Assembly (NCBI RefSeq): GCF_001310225.1
Contig: NZ_CP012898.1
Location: 2,542,001-2,606,000, forward strand
Direction: 5' to 3'
Source: Pseudalgibacter alginicilyticus
GTDB lineage: Bacteria > Bacteroidota > Bacteroidia > Flavobacteriales > Flavobacteriaceae
Length of the DNA stretch: 64,000 bases
The notes beneath the pieces are model-generated. The model had not been told where the DNA came from and did no database searches. It worked only from the letters and a program-made list of their open reading frames with translations. Both the position numbers and the translations under genes were made by a program. Shown here piece after piece: positions 54,668 to 64,000 of the stretch; the stretch's first letter is position 1; each line of letters starts with the position of its first letter.

Positions 54668-55630
54668 TTAACTAGATAACATATTTGCTTGTATAAATAA
54701 ATGTTCTAATTCATTCGCTTTTTTTGAGTTGGAAGAACAACCATGTCCTTCACAGGGCTCAACATACATTTCTTTCTCATTACTTTTTATTAAACTAAAA
54801 AATTTTTTCACCCCTTCAATTGGCGTAATATTATCTCTTTCGTTTGCTCTAACAAAAATAGGAACCTTGATTTTTTCTGCAAAATACAACATATCAAAAT
54901 AGGATAATCTATCTATTAATTCAAAATAATCTGTTTCACTTTTTTTACAATAGTACATAAAAACACTCATAGGCCATTGCTTTTTATCATATCTGTCAAT
55001 ATCGCTAAAAAAAGGAAAACCTATAACACACATTGTTACTTTAGGATTAAGAGCAGCTGCAACCATTGATAACGAACCTCCTTGACCTCCACCTGTAACA
55101 ATTATATTCCCATCAGACTTTGAGTTTGTAGAAATAAAGTCAACTGTTCTAATTGCATCTAAATAAGCACCTTTAAATATGTAGGTATCTTTACTTGATA
55201 ATCCTTCAGTAAGATAGTTTGTAACATTAAGTTGCTTTGAACTTAATCCTTGCCCCCTTATATCTACCAACATGTTTATTATATTACCTTCTTTTAAAAA
55301 CCATGTGTTAGGTATACCATCAGATAATGTTCTGCTTTTACTCATTCCAGAGAACCTTATTTTAATGGGGAATTTACCTTGACTAAGTGGTTTAGAAACC
55401 CATGCATAGATATATACATTATTATAGGAATTTATTTTATATAATGTCCATTCCTTATCATTAACTATACTATCTTTTATTATTTCTTCATTAATAGGTG
55501 ATTCATTCAATTGATTAACTGCCTGTATCCAATAATCATCAAAATCAGGAGGCTTACTATCTTCATTGGGTTTGCATGAAACCACAATAACAGTTAATAT
55601 ACTTAATAAAAAAGCCTGATAAAGTTTCAT
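54668..55630 (-). CDS. Acetyl-xylan-esterase-like lipoprotein lacking the nucleophile serine
   Basis: 320 residues: lipoprotein signal (lipobox VVSC, Cys19), then an alpha/beta hydrolase of the AXE1 type. The nucleophile elbow, GGSQGG in the family, reads GGGQGG here, with Gly at position 182 where Ser is expected. The acid Asp266 and His296 are kept. The codon is GGT, one base from AGT (Ser). It is therefore either a non-catalytic binding protein or recently inactivated. The gene has full length and no stops. It overlaps the following Wzy/WaaL-like gene by four bases in the polysaccharide operon. Confidence 0.82.
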   Translation of the reverse strand: MKLYQAFLLSILTVIVVSCKPNEDSKPPDFDDYWIQAVNQLNESPINEEIIKDSIVNDKEWTLYKINSYNNVYIYAWVSKPLSQGKFPIKIRFSGMSKSRTLSDGIPNTWFLKEGNIINMLVDIRGQGLSSKQLNVTNYLTEGLSSKDTYIFKGAYLDAIRTVDFISTNSKSDGNIIVTGGGQGGSLSMVAAALNPKVTMCVIGFPFFSDIDRYDKKQWPMSVFMYYCKKSETDYFELIDRLSYFDMLYFAEKIKVPIFVRANERDNITPIEGVKKFFSLIKSNEKEMYVEPCEGHGCSSNSKKANELEHLFIQANMLSS

Positions 55631-56796
55631 CTCTTCTTTTTAAAATTTACCTTGAATATTAAAGGCATAAAAATAGCATATAATTGTACTCCAAATTGCC
55701 TATTGAAAATGGTCTCAGATAAAGAAAATGATATTATAATACAAAACACAAAAATTGAGAACCTGTTTTGTTTCAAAACTTCCTTAAATCCTAAAAGCAT
55801 AGTTAATAAAATAATTGCTCCCCCAAATATACCATTCGTCAAACTAAATTCAACTATCTGACTGTGTGGGTTATATCCATAAATTCCATTTTCTGTTTCT
55901 CTAAAAAAATAAACATCACGATTGTTTTCGTAATAATCGCCTATTCCTATACCAAAGAGTTTACTTTTGGAAGAAGAAAAAATTTTATACGCATTATTCC
56001 AAAGTTTTAACCTTGGAGAATTTTCATATTGATAGATTGCTTTAAATTTTGCAGAGATACTATCGTTTGAAACTATTAAGCTTACTGTTGATATGCTTAG
56101 TAAAACAATAAGGAGCAATGCTTTTTCTTTTGATAAATATTTGTAAATATAAATTGAAGTTATAATAATAAACAACATATATACGATACGAGATGTTGTA
56201 AGAGCAATAGAAAGCGTTAATAAAACTAAGACAGCTATTTTTAAAAGTTTATTATTAATTAAATTAAATTCTAAAATGGAAATCAAGGAAATTAAAACAA
56301 ACACGCCAAAATATGGATGCTGAATTACGGTAATGAAAAAAGTAAAATCTGTAATAAACAACACATCTTCATTTAGGTATCTAAATGCATTATAAGCCGT
56401 TTTTAGAGATGCTAAAATAGTAAAAACAACGAAGAGAGTTAACCCTTGTTTTATGTTTTTTAAAGTAGTTTGCATGAAAACGATAACAAATGATATAACT
56501 AAAATTGGAGCTCTTAACCAGACATACTTCAACCCTTTAATATAATTATCTGAATACAATGTAGATAAAACAGTTAGTATAAATGGTACAATTATTAATC
56601 CAAATAAAACCCAGTTTTCTTTACTAAAATTTAGTTTTATTTTATGACTGAAAAATCCATAAATAAAAACAACAACCAATAAACCTAATAATATATTAGG
56701 AATTGCCATAGAAAAATAGACCATCCCTATGTATGCAAATAAAAGTGCAACAACAATTTGGTTACAACTATAATTTATGTTTAGTTTATTTAACAT
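55627..56796 (-). CDS. O-antigen ligase/polymerase-like membrane protein
   Basis: 389 residues with about 11 membrane helices. The periplasmic loop has GIGIGDYYENNRDVYFFRE and YGYNPHSQIVEFSLTNGIFGG, the HxxxxE-type motif of WaaL/Wzy ligases. It either joins the polymer to lipid A or polymerises repeat units. Two such proteins (also 59168-60430) are in one operon, so one is probably ligase and one polymerase. Confidence 0.85.
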   Translation of the reverse strand: MLNKLNINYSCNQIVVALLFAYIGMVYFSMAIPNILLGLLVVVFIYGFFSHKIKLNFSKENWVLFGLIIVPFILTVLSTLYSDNYIKGLKYVWLRAPILVISFVIVFMQTTLKNIKQGLTLFVVFTILASLKTAYNAFRYLNEDVLFITDFTFFITVIQHPYFGVFVLISLISILEFNLINNKLLKIAVLVLLTLSIALTTSRIVYMLFIIITSIYIYKYLSKEKALLLIVLLSISTVSLIVSNDSISAKFKAIYQYENSPRLKLWNNAYKIFSSSKSKLFGIGIGDYYENNRDVYFFRETENGIYGYNPHSQIVEFSLTNGIFGGAIILLTMLLGFKEVLKQNRFSIFVFCIIISFSLSETIFNRQFGVQLYAIFMPLIFKVNFKKKR

Positions 56797-56798
56797 GC

Positions 56799-58007
56799 CT
56801 ATTTTTGAAGTAAACTATTATATATCAAACTTATTTTTTTAAGGTGCACTTCCTCTGATAAATTATGTGTATAATAATTGTTTACATTTTCTTTTAATTC
56901 TAATACACTAATCTTATCTATTTCTAATAAACGGGATACTGCATTTAATTTGTTATTAAAATTTATTAAAAACCCTGTTTTACCATCATCAATTAAATCT
57001 TTAAACCCGCTATGGTTAGAACCAATAACAGGCACCCCTAAGGAAAACGACTCAATGATAGTCATAGGGCAATTTTCAAACCATTTTGATGATTGAACAA
57101 CGTATTTTGCTTTTTTTACAATATCAAAAAGATCTTTGTCGTACTTAGCTCCTTTATAATGAATATTTGAAATATTTTTAACTTTACTTTTTACTTGCTC
57201 TTCCGTTGGCCCTTTTCCAATTATTAGCAGCTTTAGCTGTGTTTTCTTGAAAATTTCAATCAATTCCAATACACCTTTTTCATCTGAAATCCTTCCGTAG
57301 TATAAATAATAATTTTCAAAAGTGCTATTTGAAAGGTCTTTAGGTTGTGACTTGGTGAAATTGGGGATAATTTCAATTTCTTTGCTGATTTTTTGCCTAA
57401 TCATACCTGCTAAAAAATTGCTGGGACTAATAAAAGTATCTATATATTTATCATAATATCCTTGTGAATGATAAAAAAAACTTTCTGCAGCACCCAATGT
57501 GCTTTTTAAAAGAGAACCGTCAAAACAACGATCTTTAATACAATTAACAAAACTACCAGTAACGCACTTTGTACACACTTCGTTACGTTGGAAATTATAA
57601 AGCCTATGGTAAGGACATACCATTTGGCTATCATGAATTGTTTGAACTACTTTAATTCCCCTTTTCTTTATTTCAATTAAAATACTAGGTGTTAATTGGA
57701 AATTATAATTATGTAAATGAACAATATCTGGTTTATAAAGATCTAAAACCATAGCCATTTTTTTTTTATTTTTTTTTGAGTATACCGTATCTAAAGTAGT
57801 GCTTATTTTACTTTTGACACTTTGATTGGCATAATTGATGTTTGTAGCTTGTAACCCAGGAAAATCTTGAATAATGTTATCACTGTCTTCCATCCCCCAA
57901 AACTTAACTTCAATTCCCTGATCTTGTAAAGCTTGAGATAATTGAAACATATAGGTTTCTGCACCCCCAACAACTTTAAGATATTTATTTATCTGTAATA
58001 TTTTCAT
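56799..58007 (-). CDS. Glycosyltransferase family 4
   Basis: 402 residues, GT-B fold. N-terminal INKYLKVVGGAETYMFQLSQAL and C-terminal ESFSLGVPVIGSNHSGFKDL match GT4. A cysteine-rich insert (CPYHRLYNFQRNEVCTKCVT...NCIKDRC, roughly residues 135-165) is common in a subgroup acting in O-antigen loci. It overlaps the flippase gene by 23 bases. Confidence 0.9.
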   Translation of the reverse strand: MKILQINKYLKVVGGAETYMFQLSQALQDQGIEVKFWGMEDSDNIIQDFPGLQATNINYANQSVKSKISTTLDTVYSKKNKKKMAMVLDLYKPDIVHLHNYNFQLTPSILIEIKKRGIKVVQTIHDSQMVCPYHRLYNFQRNEVCTKCVTGSFVNCIKDRCFDGSLLKSTLGAAESFFYHSQGYYDKYIDTFISPSNFLAGMIRQKISKEIEIIPNFTKSQPKDLSNSTFENYYLYYGRISDEKGVLELIEIFKKTQLKLLIIGKGPTEEQVKSKVKNISNIHYKGAKYDKDLFDIVKKAKYVVQSSKWFENCPMTIIESFSLGVPVIGSNHSGFKDLIDDGKTGFLINFNNKLNAVSRLLEIDKISVLELKENVNNYYTHNLSEEVHLKKISLIYNSLLQK

Positions 58008-59187
58008 ATTTTTTTTTTATAATAAACATTAAAAATACAGCACATTCTGCAAAGACAAACACATAGCTATATGTTAATAAGTCTATTGGTTTTAATGTTA
58101 GATATATCAGAATCTTTACCACAAAGGCTATTAAAAGAATACCAAAATTAAGCTTAACTCTATCAACATAATTATTCTCAACAATATAATAGTAATTAAT
58201 AATTGAAGGTAATATAGCTATAATTAATATGTTCAAAACAAATTGCCCGTTAATATAATCTAAAGGAAATAAATATTTGTAGATAATGGGAGATGCTATA
58301 TTTGTAAATAAAATAGAAACAATTAATAAAGGAACTAAAAACTTTATAATAAGCTTTTTACTGTTATAAAGTTTAATAAATTGAGAAGTTATTATTGAAA
58401 TAAAAAACAATTGTGCTACTTGATATAAATTTAAAGCTGATGAAAATAGAGCCAACTGAACTTTATTGGAATAGCTTTCTAAAAATATGACATCTACACG
58501 CCCAATTCCAACAAGCATTAAATAATAAAACAAATAATATTTAGATTGTTTTAATGATTTTACAATATTACTATAAATGGATTTAATACCATTAAAATAA
58601 AAATTTAAAGAGAAAACAGAATTTAAATATAATTTATTTATATAAAAAGCTATTACACCAGCTATTAAATAAATTAACAATACATGCCAAAGCTTATATT
58701 GAAAAATAAATCTTGTAAAATAAATAATTAACAAGAAAAAAAAACGAATAAGAGGCTCACTCAAAATACTTAAAACATCTACCTTAATAAAGCCTAAACC
58801 ACGAGATAACATTTTGACTAATGCAGAAGTTGAAGAAAAATAAGTTACAAACGAAAATATTAAAGCCGAAACGGCAAGTAACGGACTTTTATACAAAAAA
58901 AAGAAGCCCACTATAGTAATTACAACTAATGATAAAAACAAGCGACTTGTAAATAATGTATTGATTTCATTAGTATCGTTTTTTAAGCTTTTGTTGTAAA
59001 TTAGAGTATTAATCCCTCCGTCCATAACTACAGAAGACCAAAGAACAATCGCTACCAAATATGAATAGTCGGCATAATCTTCAATATTTAAAATTCTTAT
59101 AAAAAGTAAAATATTTAAAAAAGAAATTGCTTTTGATAATACTTCTACAAAAGGAATAATTAACGATTTATTCTTCATATTTTTCAT
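57985..59187 (-). CDS. Polysaccharide flippase (Wzx-type)
   Basis: 400 residues with about 12 helices of the MATE-like polysaccharide flippase family. It probably moves the lipid-linked repeat unit to the periplasm. The start may be the ATG at 59187 or at 59178 (MKNKSLIIPFVEVL). It overlaps the preceding O-antigen polymerase-like gene by 20 bases. Confidence 0.85.
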   Translation of the reverse strand: MKNMKNKSLIIPFVEVLSKAISFLNILLFIRILNIEDYADYSYLVAIVLWSSVVMDGGINTLIYNKSLKNDTNEINTLFTSRLFLSLVVITIVGFFFLYKSPLLAVSALIFSFVTYFSSTSALVKMLSRGLGFIKVDVLSILSEPLIRFFFLLIIYFTRFIFQYKLWHVLLIYLIAGVIAFYINKLYLNSVFSLNFYFNGIKSIYSNIVKSLKQSKYYLFYYLMLVGIGRVDVIFLESYSNKVQLALFSSALNLYQVAQLFFISIITSQFIKLYNSKKLIIKFLVPLLIVSILFTNIASPIIYKYLFPLDYINGQFVLNILIIAILPSIINYYYIVENNYVDRVKLNFGILLIAFVVKILIYLTLKPIDLLTYSYVFVFAECAVFLMFIIKKKYENITDK

Positions 59188-60430
59188 TAATAGTATTAAC
59201 GATTAACCCGAAATAAATAAACATAACCACCGCCCTTTGTTGGGTGAAAATAGCATCAGAAGTACTATCTACTAACAATAATAACAACCCTAAAATAGCA
59301 CTTATAAAATAATAATATAGACTGTTATTTATATTTCCTTTTATATGGGTTAAAAACAACTTAAAGTAATTATATATTATCAATACAAAGCTTAAAAAGC
59401 CAAAATACCCAAACTGTCCTAAAACCATTGGCCAATACTGATCGGCAACAAACCCCCAATACAACCTAGAAATTCCAAAAACTCTATTTATTCCATAAAG
59501 ATCATAAACCCACGAATAATGTACCCCTGAATAATAGGAAGAGTAAGTTCCAAAACCTGTTCCTAAAGGAAAAAAGTCATACCCAATAATAAAACTATAA
59601 TATAAAACCACTGCTCTAGACCAAGCAGTATCTAACGAAATAAAGACAAAATACATCTTAAATTGATCCCAAAAGAGCCATAACATTATTACCCCTAATA
59701 CAGCTATAAAAGATATGAAATACAATTTGGGTACTCTGAATAATCTTTTTCCATAAAACATAAATATTAATGAAAAACCAACAAATCCAAAATATTTGAC
59801 TCTCAAGGATAATAAACCAACAAGCAGGACCGCAAGAAGTAATTGCTTATTGCTCTTATAGAACTTTGGTAATAGCACTAAAAAAATAAATGAAAAAGCA
59901 AACCCGAAACGTGAAGGGTGTTTAAAAAACAATTCGATGGAATAAATCCCGTATCTTGGAAGTCGAGGGTATATTTTAAATATAAAATCGATAAAAATAA
60001 TAAAAACTAATAAGTAAAATATTGGCTTAACATATTTAGAAAGTTTAGTTAATACTTTTTTTGTGCTAAATTTTTTCGACAACAATCTTACCGCAAAATA
60101 GCTTATAAAAGCTTTATAAAAAACAATGAAATCACCAATAATTGCTGCGCCTTCTGTTACATGTTCATTTCTATAATTAACCCAATTTGATAGCAAACCA
60201 ATTACAGAAATAACCCCTAAAAGTAAAATAATGTAATATTCATTTCTAAACAGCACAATTTTTCCTTTTACTGCAAAATAAAAAAGAAAGATTAAAAACG
60301 ACAATAACCCTATAAATTCATCTATAAATCCAATAGAATTGACAAATGCATCATATAAAAATACAAGTACAAGTACATACAACAATATACTTTGTTCAAC
60401 TATTGTAGAAACTTTAATCTTTAATTGCAT
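59168..60430 (-). CDS. O-antigen polymerase-like membrane protein (Wzy)
   Basis: 420 residues with about 12 helices and a large periplasmic loop (GTGFGTYSSYYSGVHYSWVYDLY). Wzy proteins are poorly conserved; the topology, loop and operon position are the basis for the call. The start shares one base with the preceding GT4 stop. Confidence 0.8.
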   Translation of the reverse strand: MQLKIKVSTIVEQSILLYVLVLVFLYDAFVNSIGFIDEFIGLLSFLIFLFYFAVKGKIVLFRNEYYIILLLGVISVIGLLSNWVNYRNEHVTEGAAIIGDFIVFYKAFISYFAVRLLSKKFSTKKVLTKLSKYVKPIFYLLVFIIFIDFIFKIYPRLPRYGIYSIELFFKHPSRFGFAFSFIFLVLLPKFYKSNKQLLLAVLLVGLLSLRVKYFGFVGFSLIFMFYGKRLFRVPKLYFISFIAVLGVIMLWLFWDQFKMYFVFISLDTAWSRAVVLYYSFIIGYDFFPLGTGFGTYSSYYSGVHYSWVYDLYGINRVFGISRLYWGFVADQYWPMVLGQFGYFGFLSFVLIIYNYFKLFLTHIKGNINNSLYYYFISAILGLLLLLVDSTSDAIFTQQRAVVMFIYFGLIVNTINEKYEE

Positions 60431-61551
60431 TATAGTTTTTTTATAAAATCCTCTAATACATTATTCCAATCCACATGTTTTATATTGGGCAAACTACTAA
60501 ATATACGTGTTCTATTAATTGGTGGTAATTTTCTTAAAGCATCTTCTATTTTATCTGTACCATTAACTAAAAAAGATTTATCTTTTATATAATCCAACTC
60601 TGTACCATCAGCACCTATAACACTCAAGACTGGCAAGCCAAACAATAAAGACTGAAGAATAGCTAAACCTCCATCTCCTGGTAAAATAAATAAATCACTT
60701 TCAAAATAAAACATTTTAAGTTGGCTTTTATCATAAATTGGGCCTAACACCTTAATTTTATCATTGTCCTCTACATATAATTTAAGTTCTTCCAATTGAT
60801 TACCACCACCAATTACAGTTAAAGAAAACTGCTTTTCAATATTACCACTATTTAATTTTGTTACAATATCAATTAATTGCTTCACTTTTTTTCTTTCTTC
60901 AACAACACCAACATAAAGCAGTTTAATATTTGATTCATCAAACTTATAACTATTAACGCTTTCATTTATTTCGGCTGATATAGATTCGAAATAAGAGGTG
61001 TTAATCGTATTTAAATTTAAAAACACCTTGTTAGCTCCCATGTGGTTTTCAAGATAATTTTTCGCAAGGGTTGAATATCCCATCTGTCCGTCCGTACATC
61101 TTATAAAAGGAGCTACTATTAAATCTATTAACTTTCTCTTAAAAGAACGAATAGGAAGAGAATAACCTGCATCCCACCAAATAGTTTTCTTATTGAAAAG
61201 TTTTGCAAGCGGAACTAAGTAAATGTTGTTTAAAAGATTTGTTGTGCCTTCAAAAACAATAACATCGTATTTAGTTATTATATTTATTGATTTTGGATAT
61301 AAGAAAAAATTGGTTGACCTAGTTTCTCCTGAATAGCCAATCTTAATTGATGGTAATTGATGAATATTAAGATTGCTATATTCATTTAAAGTATCTTGAT
61401 ATTTTGCTAATTTTAAAGTTCCAACACTATCTCCCTTAGATGTTATAATTCCAACCTCTTTAAAGTCATCACATAATACTTTCAATAGATCTAATCTATA
61501 TTTAGTTATAACTCGTTGAACAAATAATATTTTTGTTTTAGCAATATCCAA
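60430..61551 (-). CDS. Glycosyltransferase family 4-like
   Basis: 373 residues with a GT-B like C-terminal domain (LYVGVVEERKKVKQL, LFILPGDGGLAILQSLLFGLPVL). The N-terminal part is divergent. The retained Glu/Asp nucleotide-binding motif (EGLAxxEA in classic GT4) is replaced by GDGGLAILQSL. It starts at TTG (61551), 63 bases after wecC, and is followed directly by the Wzy-like gene. Confidence 0.8.
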   Translation of the reverse strand: MDIAKTKILFVQRVITKYRLDLLKVLCDDFKEVGIITSKGDSVGTLKLAKYQDTLNEYSNLNIHQLPSIKIGYSGETRSTNFFLYPKSINIITKYDVIVFEGTTNLLNNIYLVPLAKLFNKKTIWWDAGYSLPIRSFKRKLIDLIVAPFIRCTDGQMGYSTLAKNYLENHMGANKVFLNLNTINTSYFESISAEINESVNSYKFDESNIKLLYVGVVEERKKVKQLIDIVTKLNSGNIEKQFSLTVIGGGNQLEELKLYVEDNDKIKVLGPIYDKSQLKMFYFESDLFILPGDGGLAILQSLLFGLPVLSVIGADGTELDYIKDKSFLVNGTDKIEDALRKLPPINRTRIFSSLPNIKHVDWNNVLEDFIKKL

Positions 61552-61614
61552 GACAATAAGTTGTTAAAAATTATTAATTAACATATTTAAATTTTAAAAA
61601 ACACTCATAAAAAA

Positions 61615-62829
61615 TTATCTCTTAATAATCCCACAAAAATCTAACACCACCTTATCTGAAGCAATTTCTAAAGCTTTAAATTCATCGTGAGCTACTAAAA
61701 AAACGATAACATCTGCCTTTTTTACAGCATCATTATAATTGGTTAACTTAAATACCTTATGTTCTGCAATATTAGGTTCCACAATATAATACTCTTCATT
61801 ATTCGCATTTTGGAGTACTTTTTGAGTAATATATTTGGCAGGCGACTCTCTTAAATCATCAATATTTGGTTTGAAAGCTAAGCCCATTAAAGCGATACTT
61901 GGCTTACGACCATGTTTTAATTCAAACTCTAATTTTACTGTTTGTACTTTTTCAGCACACCAAAAAGACTTATAATTATTTATCTCTCTTGCTTTTCCTA
62001 TAATTTTAGATTCCATAGGGTATTCTGCTACTATAAAATAAGGATCTACAGCAATACAATGCCCACCTACTCCACACCCTGGTTGTAATATATTTACTCT
62101 TGGATGTTTATTCGCCAAATCTATAAGCTCCCATACATTTATATCGGCTTTATCACAAATCAACGATAACTCATTAGCGAATGCTATTTGTACATCTCTA
62201 GATGAGTTTTCAACCAATTTACACATCTCTGCTGTTCGTGCATTAGTTTTATGTAAGTCGCCTTTTATAAATTGTCTATAAAAAGCGACTGCCTTTTCTG
62301 TAGATTTTTTATCTACACCACCAATAACACGATCGTTATGAACCAATTCATACATCACATTCCCTGGAAGCACTCGTTCTGGACAATACGCTATATTTAG
62401 TTTTTCCTTTAATTCTGGACGCTCTTGATGAATGAAGTCCATCATCTTTTCTGTAGTTCCTACTGGTGAAGTTGATTCTATAATATATAAATCATCTTCT
62501 TTTAGCATTGGAATGATTGCTTTTGTTGCTGCCTCAACAAACGAAATATCGGGTTCGTTTTTAGCTTTAAAAGGTGTTGGAACTACAATAAGATAAGTAT
62601 TAGCTTCAACAGGAGTTGTTGATGCTTTTAAATAACCTTCTTTAACAGCATTTGCCACTGCAATATCTAATTCTGGTTCAATAATATGAATTTTACCTGC
62701 ATTTATGGTTTCTACTACTTTAAGGTTAATATCAACACCATGAACATGGGTTTTATTTTGTGCTATTAAAGCTGCGGTTGGAAGCCCAATGTAACCTAAT
62801 CCAATCATTACTACTTCTGGCTGACTCAT
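61615..62829 (-). CDS. wecC: UDP-N-acetyl-D-mannosamine dehydrogenase
   Basis: 404 residues of the UDP-glucose/GDP-mannose dehydrogenase family. NAD binding is IGLGYIGLPTAALIAQ, and the catalytic cysteine is in GCGVGGHCIAVDPYF. It oxidises UDP-ManNAc twice to UDP-ManNAcA. It shares one base with the wecB stop, so the two act together. Confidence 0.93.
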   Translation of the reverse strand: MSQPEVVMIGLGYIGLPTAALIAQNKTHVHGVDINLKVVETINAGKIHIIEPELDIAVANAVKEGYLKASTTPVEANTYLIVVPTPFKAKNEPDISFVEAATKAIIPMLKEDDLYIIESTSPVGTTEKMMDFIHQERPELKEKLNIAYCPERVLPGNVMYELVHNDRVIGGVDKKSTEKAVAFYRQFIKGDLHKTNARTAEMCKLVENSSRDVQIAFANELSLICDKADINVWELIDLANKHPRVNILQPGCGVGGHCIAVDPYFIVAEYPMESKIIGKAREINNYKSFWCAEKVQTVKLEFELKHGRKPSIALMGLAFKPNIDDLRESPAKYITQKVLQNANNEEYYIVEPNIAEHKVFKLTNYNDAVKKADVIVFLVAHDEFKALEIASDKVVLDFCGIIKR

Positions 62830-63968
62830 TATCTTATATGATTTTTTATATAATTTACTATTTTTTCACAAGCATTTCCGGCCCCATATGGATTATGCAA
62901 TTTACTCATGTTCAAATAAGTTTCAGTGCTATTTAAAAGTTTTATTGTTTCGGAGATAATAGTATCGGTATCAGTACCTACTAATAGTACAGTCCCAGCT
63001 TCAACAGCCTCTGGTCGTTCAGTAGTACTACGCATAACCAATACTGGTTTTCCTAAACTAGGTGCTTCCTCTTGTACGCCACCACTATCTGTAATAATTA
63101 AATATGATTTTTCCATTAACCAAACAAATGCAGGATACGATAATGGATCAATCAATTTTATATTATTGATACCAGATAACAAGTTATAAACAGGTTTTTG
63201 AACGTTGGGATTAAGATGAACTGGATATATTATTTCACAATCAATATACGCTTCTGCAATTTCTTTTAGTGCTTTACATATATTAATAAAACCTTGACCA
63301 TGATTTTCTCTTCTGTGTCCTGTTACTAAAATGAGCCTTTTTTCTTTATCTACTAATTTTTTTAAAGATTCAATTTCTTGATCATTAAAATTGTTAGAGT
63401 TAACTTTATCAACACTAAATAACAAAGCATCTATCACTGTATTACCAGTAACAAGGATACTTTCCTCTTTTTTATTTTCATTAAGTAAATTTTGTCTGGA
63501 GGTTATTGTAGGAGCAAAGTGTATATTAGCAACAACTCCTGTTACAGACCTGTTCATTTCTTCTGGAAATGGAGATTTCATGTTAAAGGTCCTTAAGCCA
63601 GCTTCTACATGACAAATCTGTGCGCCAGAATAAAATCCTGCAATACTAGTTGCCATAGTAGTGGTTGTATCTCCATGTACAAAAATATAGTCTGGTTTAA
63701 AGTCCTCGAAAACAGGTTTTAAATTTGTGATTATATCGGAAGTTAATGAATATAGATTTTGATTTGGCTTCATCAAATCTAAATCATAATGTGGTATTAT
63801 TTCAAAAAAGGATAATACTTGATCTAACATTTCTCTATGTTGAGCAGTTATACACACTTTAGTTTCAAAACTACTTGAATTTTTTTCAAATTCTTTAACC
63901 AATGGAGCCATTTTAATGGCTTCTGGCCTAGTTCCAAAAACGACAAGTATTTTTTTTTTATCTCTCAT
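62829..63968 (-). CDS. wecB: UDP-N-acetylglucosamine 2-epimerase (non-hydrolysing)
   Basis: 379 residues, GT-B like fold. FGTRPEAIKMAPLVKEFE, HGDTTTTMA, HVEAGLRTF, TGHRRENHGQGF and SDSGGVQEEAPSLGKPVLVMR motifs are complete. It interconverts UDP-GlcNAc and UDP-ManNAc, the substrate of WecC. The visible part starts the minus-strand polysaccharide operon, though more upstream genes may lie past the window edge. Confidence 0.95.
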   Translation of the reverse strand: MRDKKKILVVFGTRPEAIKMAPLVKEFEKNSSSFETKVCITAQHREMLDQVLSFFEIIPHYDLDLMKPNQNLYSLTSDIITNLKPVFEDFKPDYIFVHGDTTTTMATSIAGFYSGAQICHVEAGLRTFNMKSPFPEEMNRSVTGVVANIHFAPTITSRQNLLNENKKEESILVTGNTVIDALLFSVDKVNSNNFNDQEIESLKKLVDKEKRLILVTGHRRENHGQGFINICKALKEIAEAYIDCEIIYPVHLNPNVQKPVYNLLSGINNIKLIDPLSYPAFVWLMEKSYLIITDSGGVQEEAPSLGKPVLVMRSTTERPEAVEAGTVLLVGTDTDTIISETIKLLNSTETYLNMSKLHNPYGAGNACEKIVNYIKNHIR

Positions 63969-64000
63969 TTACAATAGTATGTAATATATTAAGTTTGGTT

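Overview
The window is chromosomal DNA of a member of the Flavobacteriaceae (Bacteroidota), very probably marine. The reasons are the AT-rich composition (about two thirds A+T), gldH and porW/sprE of the gliding and type IX secretion apparatus, an atp operon lacking atpD and atpC and carrying a periplasm-extended a subunit, RicT with a Lys/Asn-rich tail, several small flavobacterial families, and promoters of the Bacteroidota type (TTG near -33, TAnnTTTG near -7). I see no prophage, insertion sequence, CRISPR array, rRNA or tRNA.

Layout. 1-4.5 kb (+): end of a CNNM/CBS protein, a methylated-DNA repair methyltransferase, a membrane-anchored serine hydrolase, a PolB-type exonuclease and a fused two-ATPase peptide ABC protein. 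4.9-6.3 kb (-): both subunits of a 3-oxoacid CoA-transferase. 6.4-10.6 kb (-): ricT-gldH-PBP1A operon. 10.8-13.4 kb (-): trhO-trhP-ferredoxin operon, a tRNA U34 hydroxylation module. Upstream of it is a candidate minus-strand structured RNA (13.46-13.61 kb) that resembles a 6S-type RNA. 13.8-17.4 kb (+): recA, a lipoprotein, an ECF sigma factor and its membrane-spanning partner. 17.5-24.2 kb: plsC, trpS, dprA, a HU/SPOR protein, a TPP-riboswitch-controlled PnuC-type transporter overlapping an acyl-CoA-dehydrogenase-like gene, and a thioesterase.

24.2-30.7 kb (-): flippase, dut, nucleotidyltransferase, TPR protein, DUF4292 lipoprotein and EnvC-like amidase activator, apparently one envelope operon. 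30.9-39.7 kb (-): porW/sprE, bactofilin, atpZ, a small membrane protein, then atpB-E-F-H-A-G. 39.7-40.4 kb is a non-coding stretch with fragments of decayed reading frames. 40.4-46.5 kb: a flavin/2Fe-2S reductase, a family 9 glycosyltransferase, a DUF4254 protein, upp, two flavobacterial membrane proteins and purD.

46.7-64 kb is a surface-polysaccharide locus. It holds an initiating polyprenyl-phosphate sugar transferase, UDP-xylose synthase, WecB/WecC (UDP-ManNAcA supply), a Wzx-type flippase, two Wzy/WaaL-type membrane proteins, five glycosyltransferases, a hexapeptide acyltransferase, a radical SAM/SPASM protein, a CapK-like ligase and an acetyl-xylan-esterase-like lipoprotein whose nucleophile serine is replaced by glycine. 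The locus continues beyond the right edge. Most of the window is ordinary flavobacterial core genome. The points most worth a second look are the RNA upstream of trhO, the trhO/trhP/ferredoxin linkage, the TPP-controlled transporter with its overlapping flavoprotein, the radical SAM gene in the polysaccharide locus, and the serine-less esterase.
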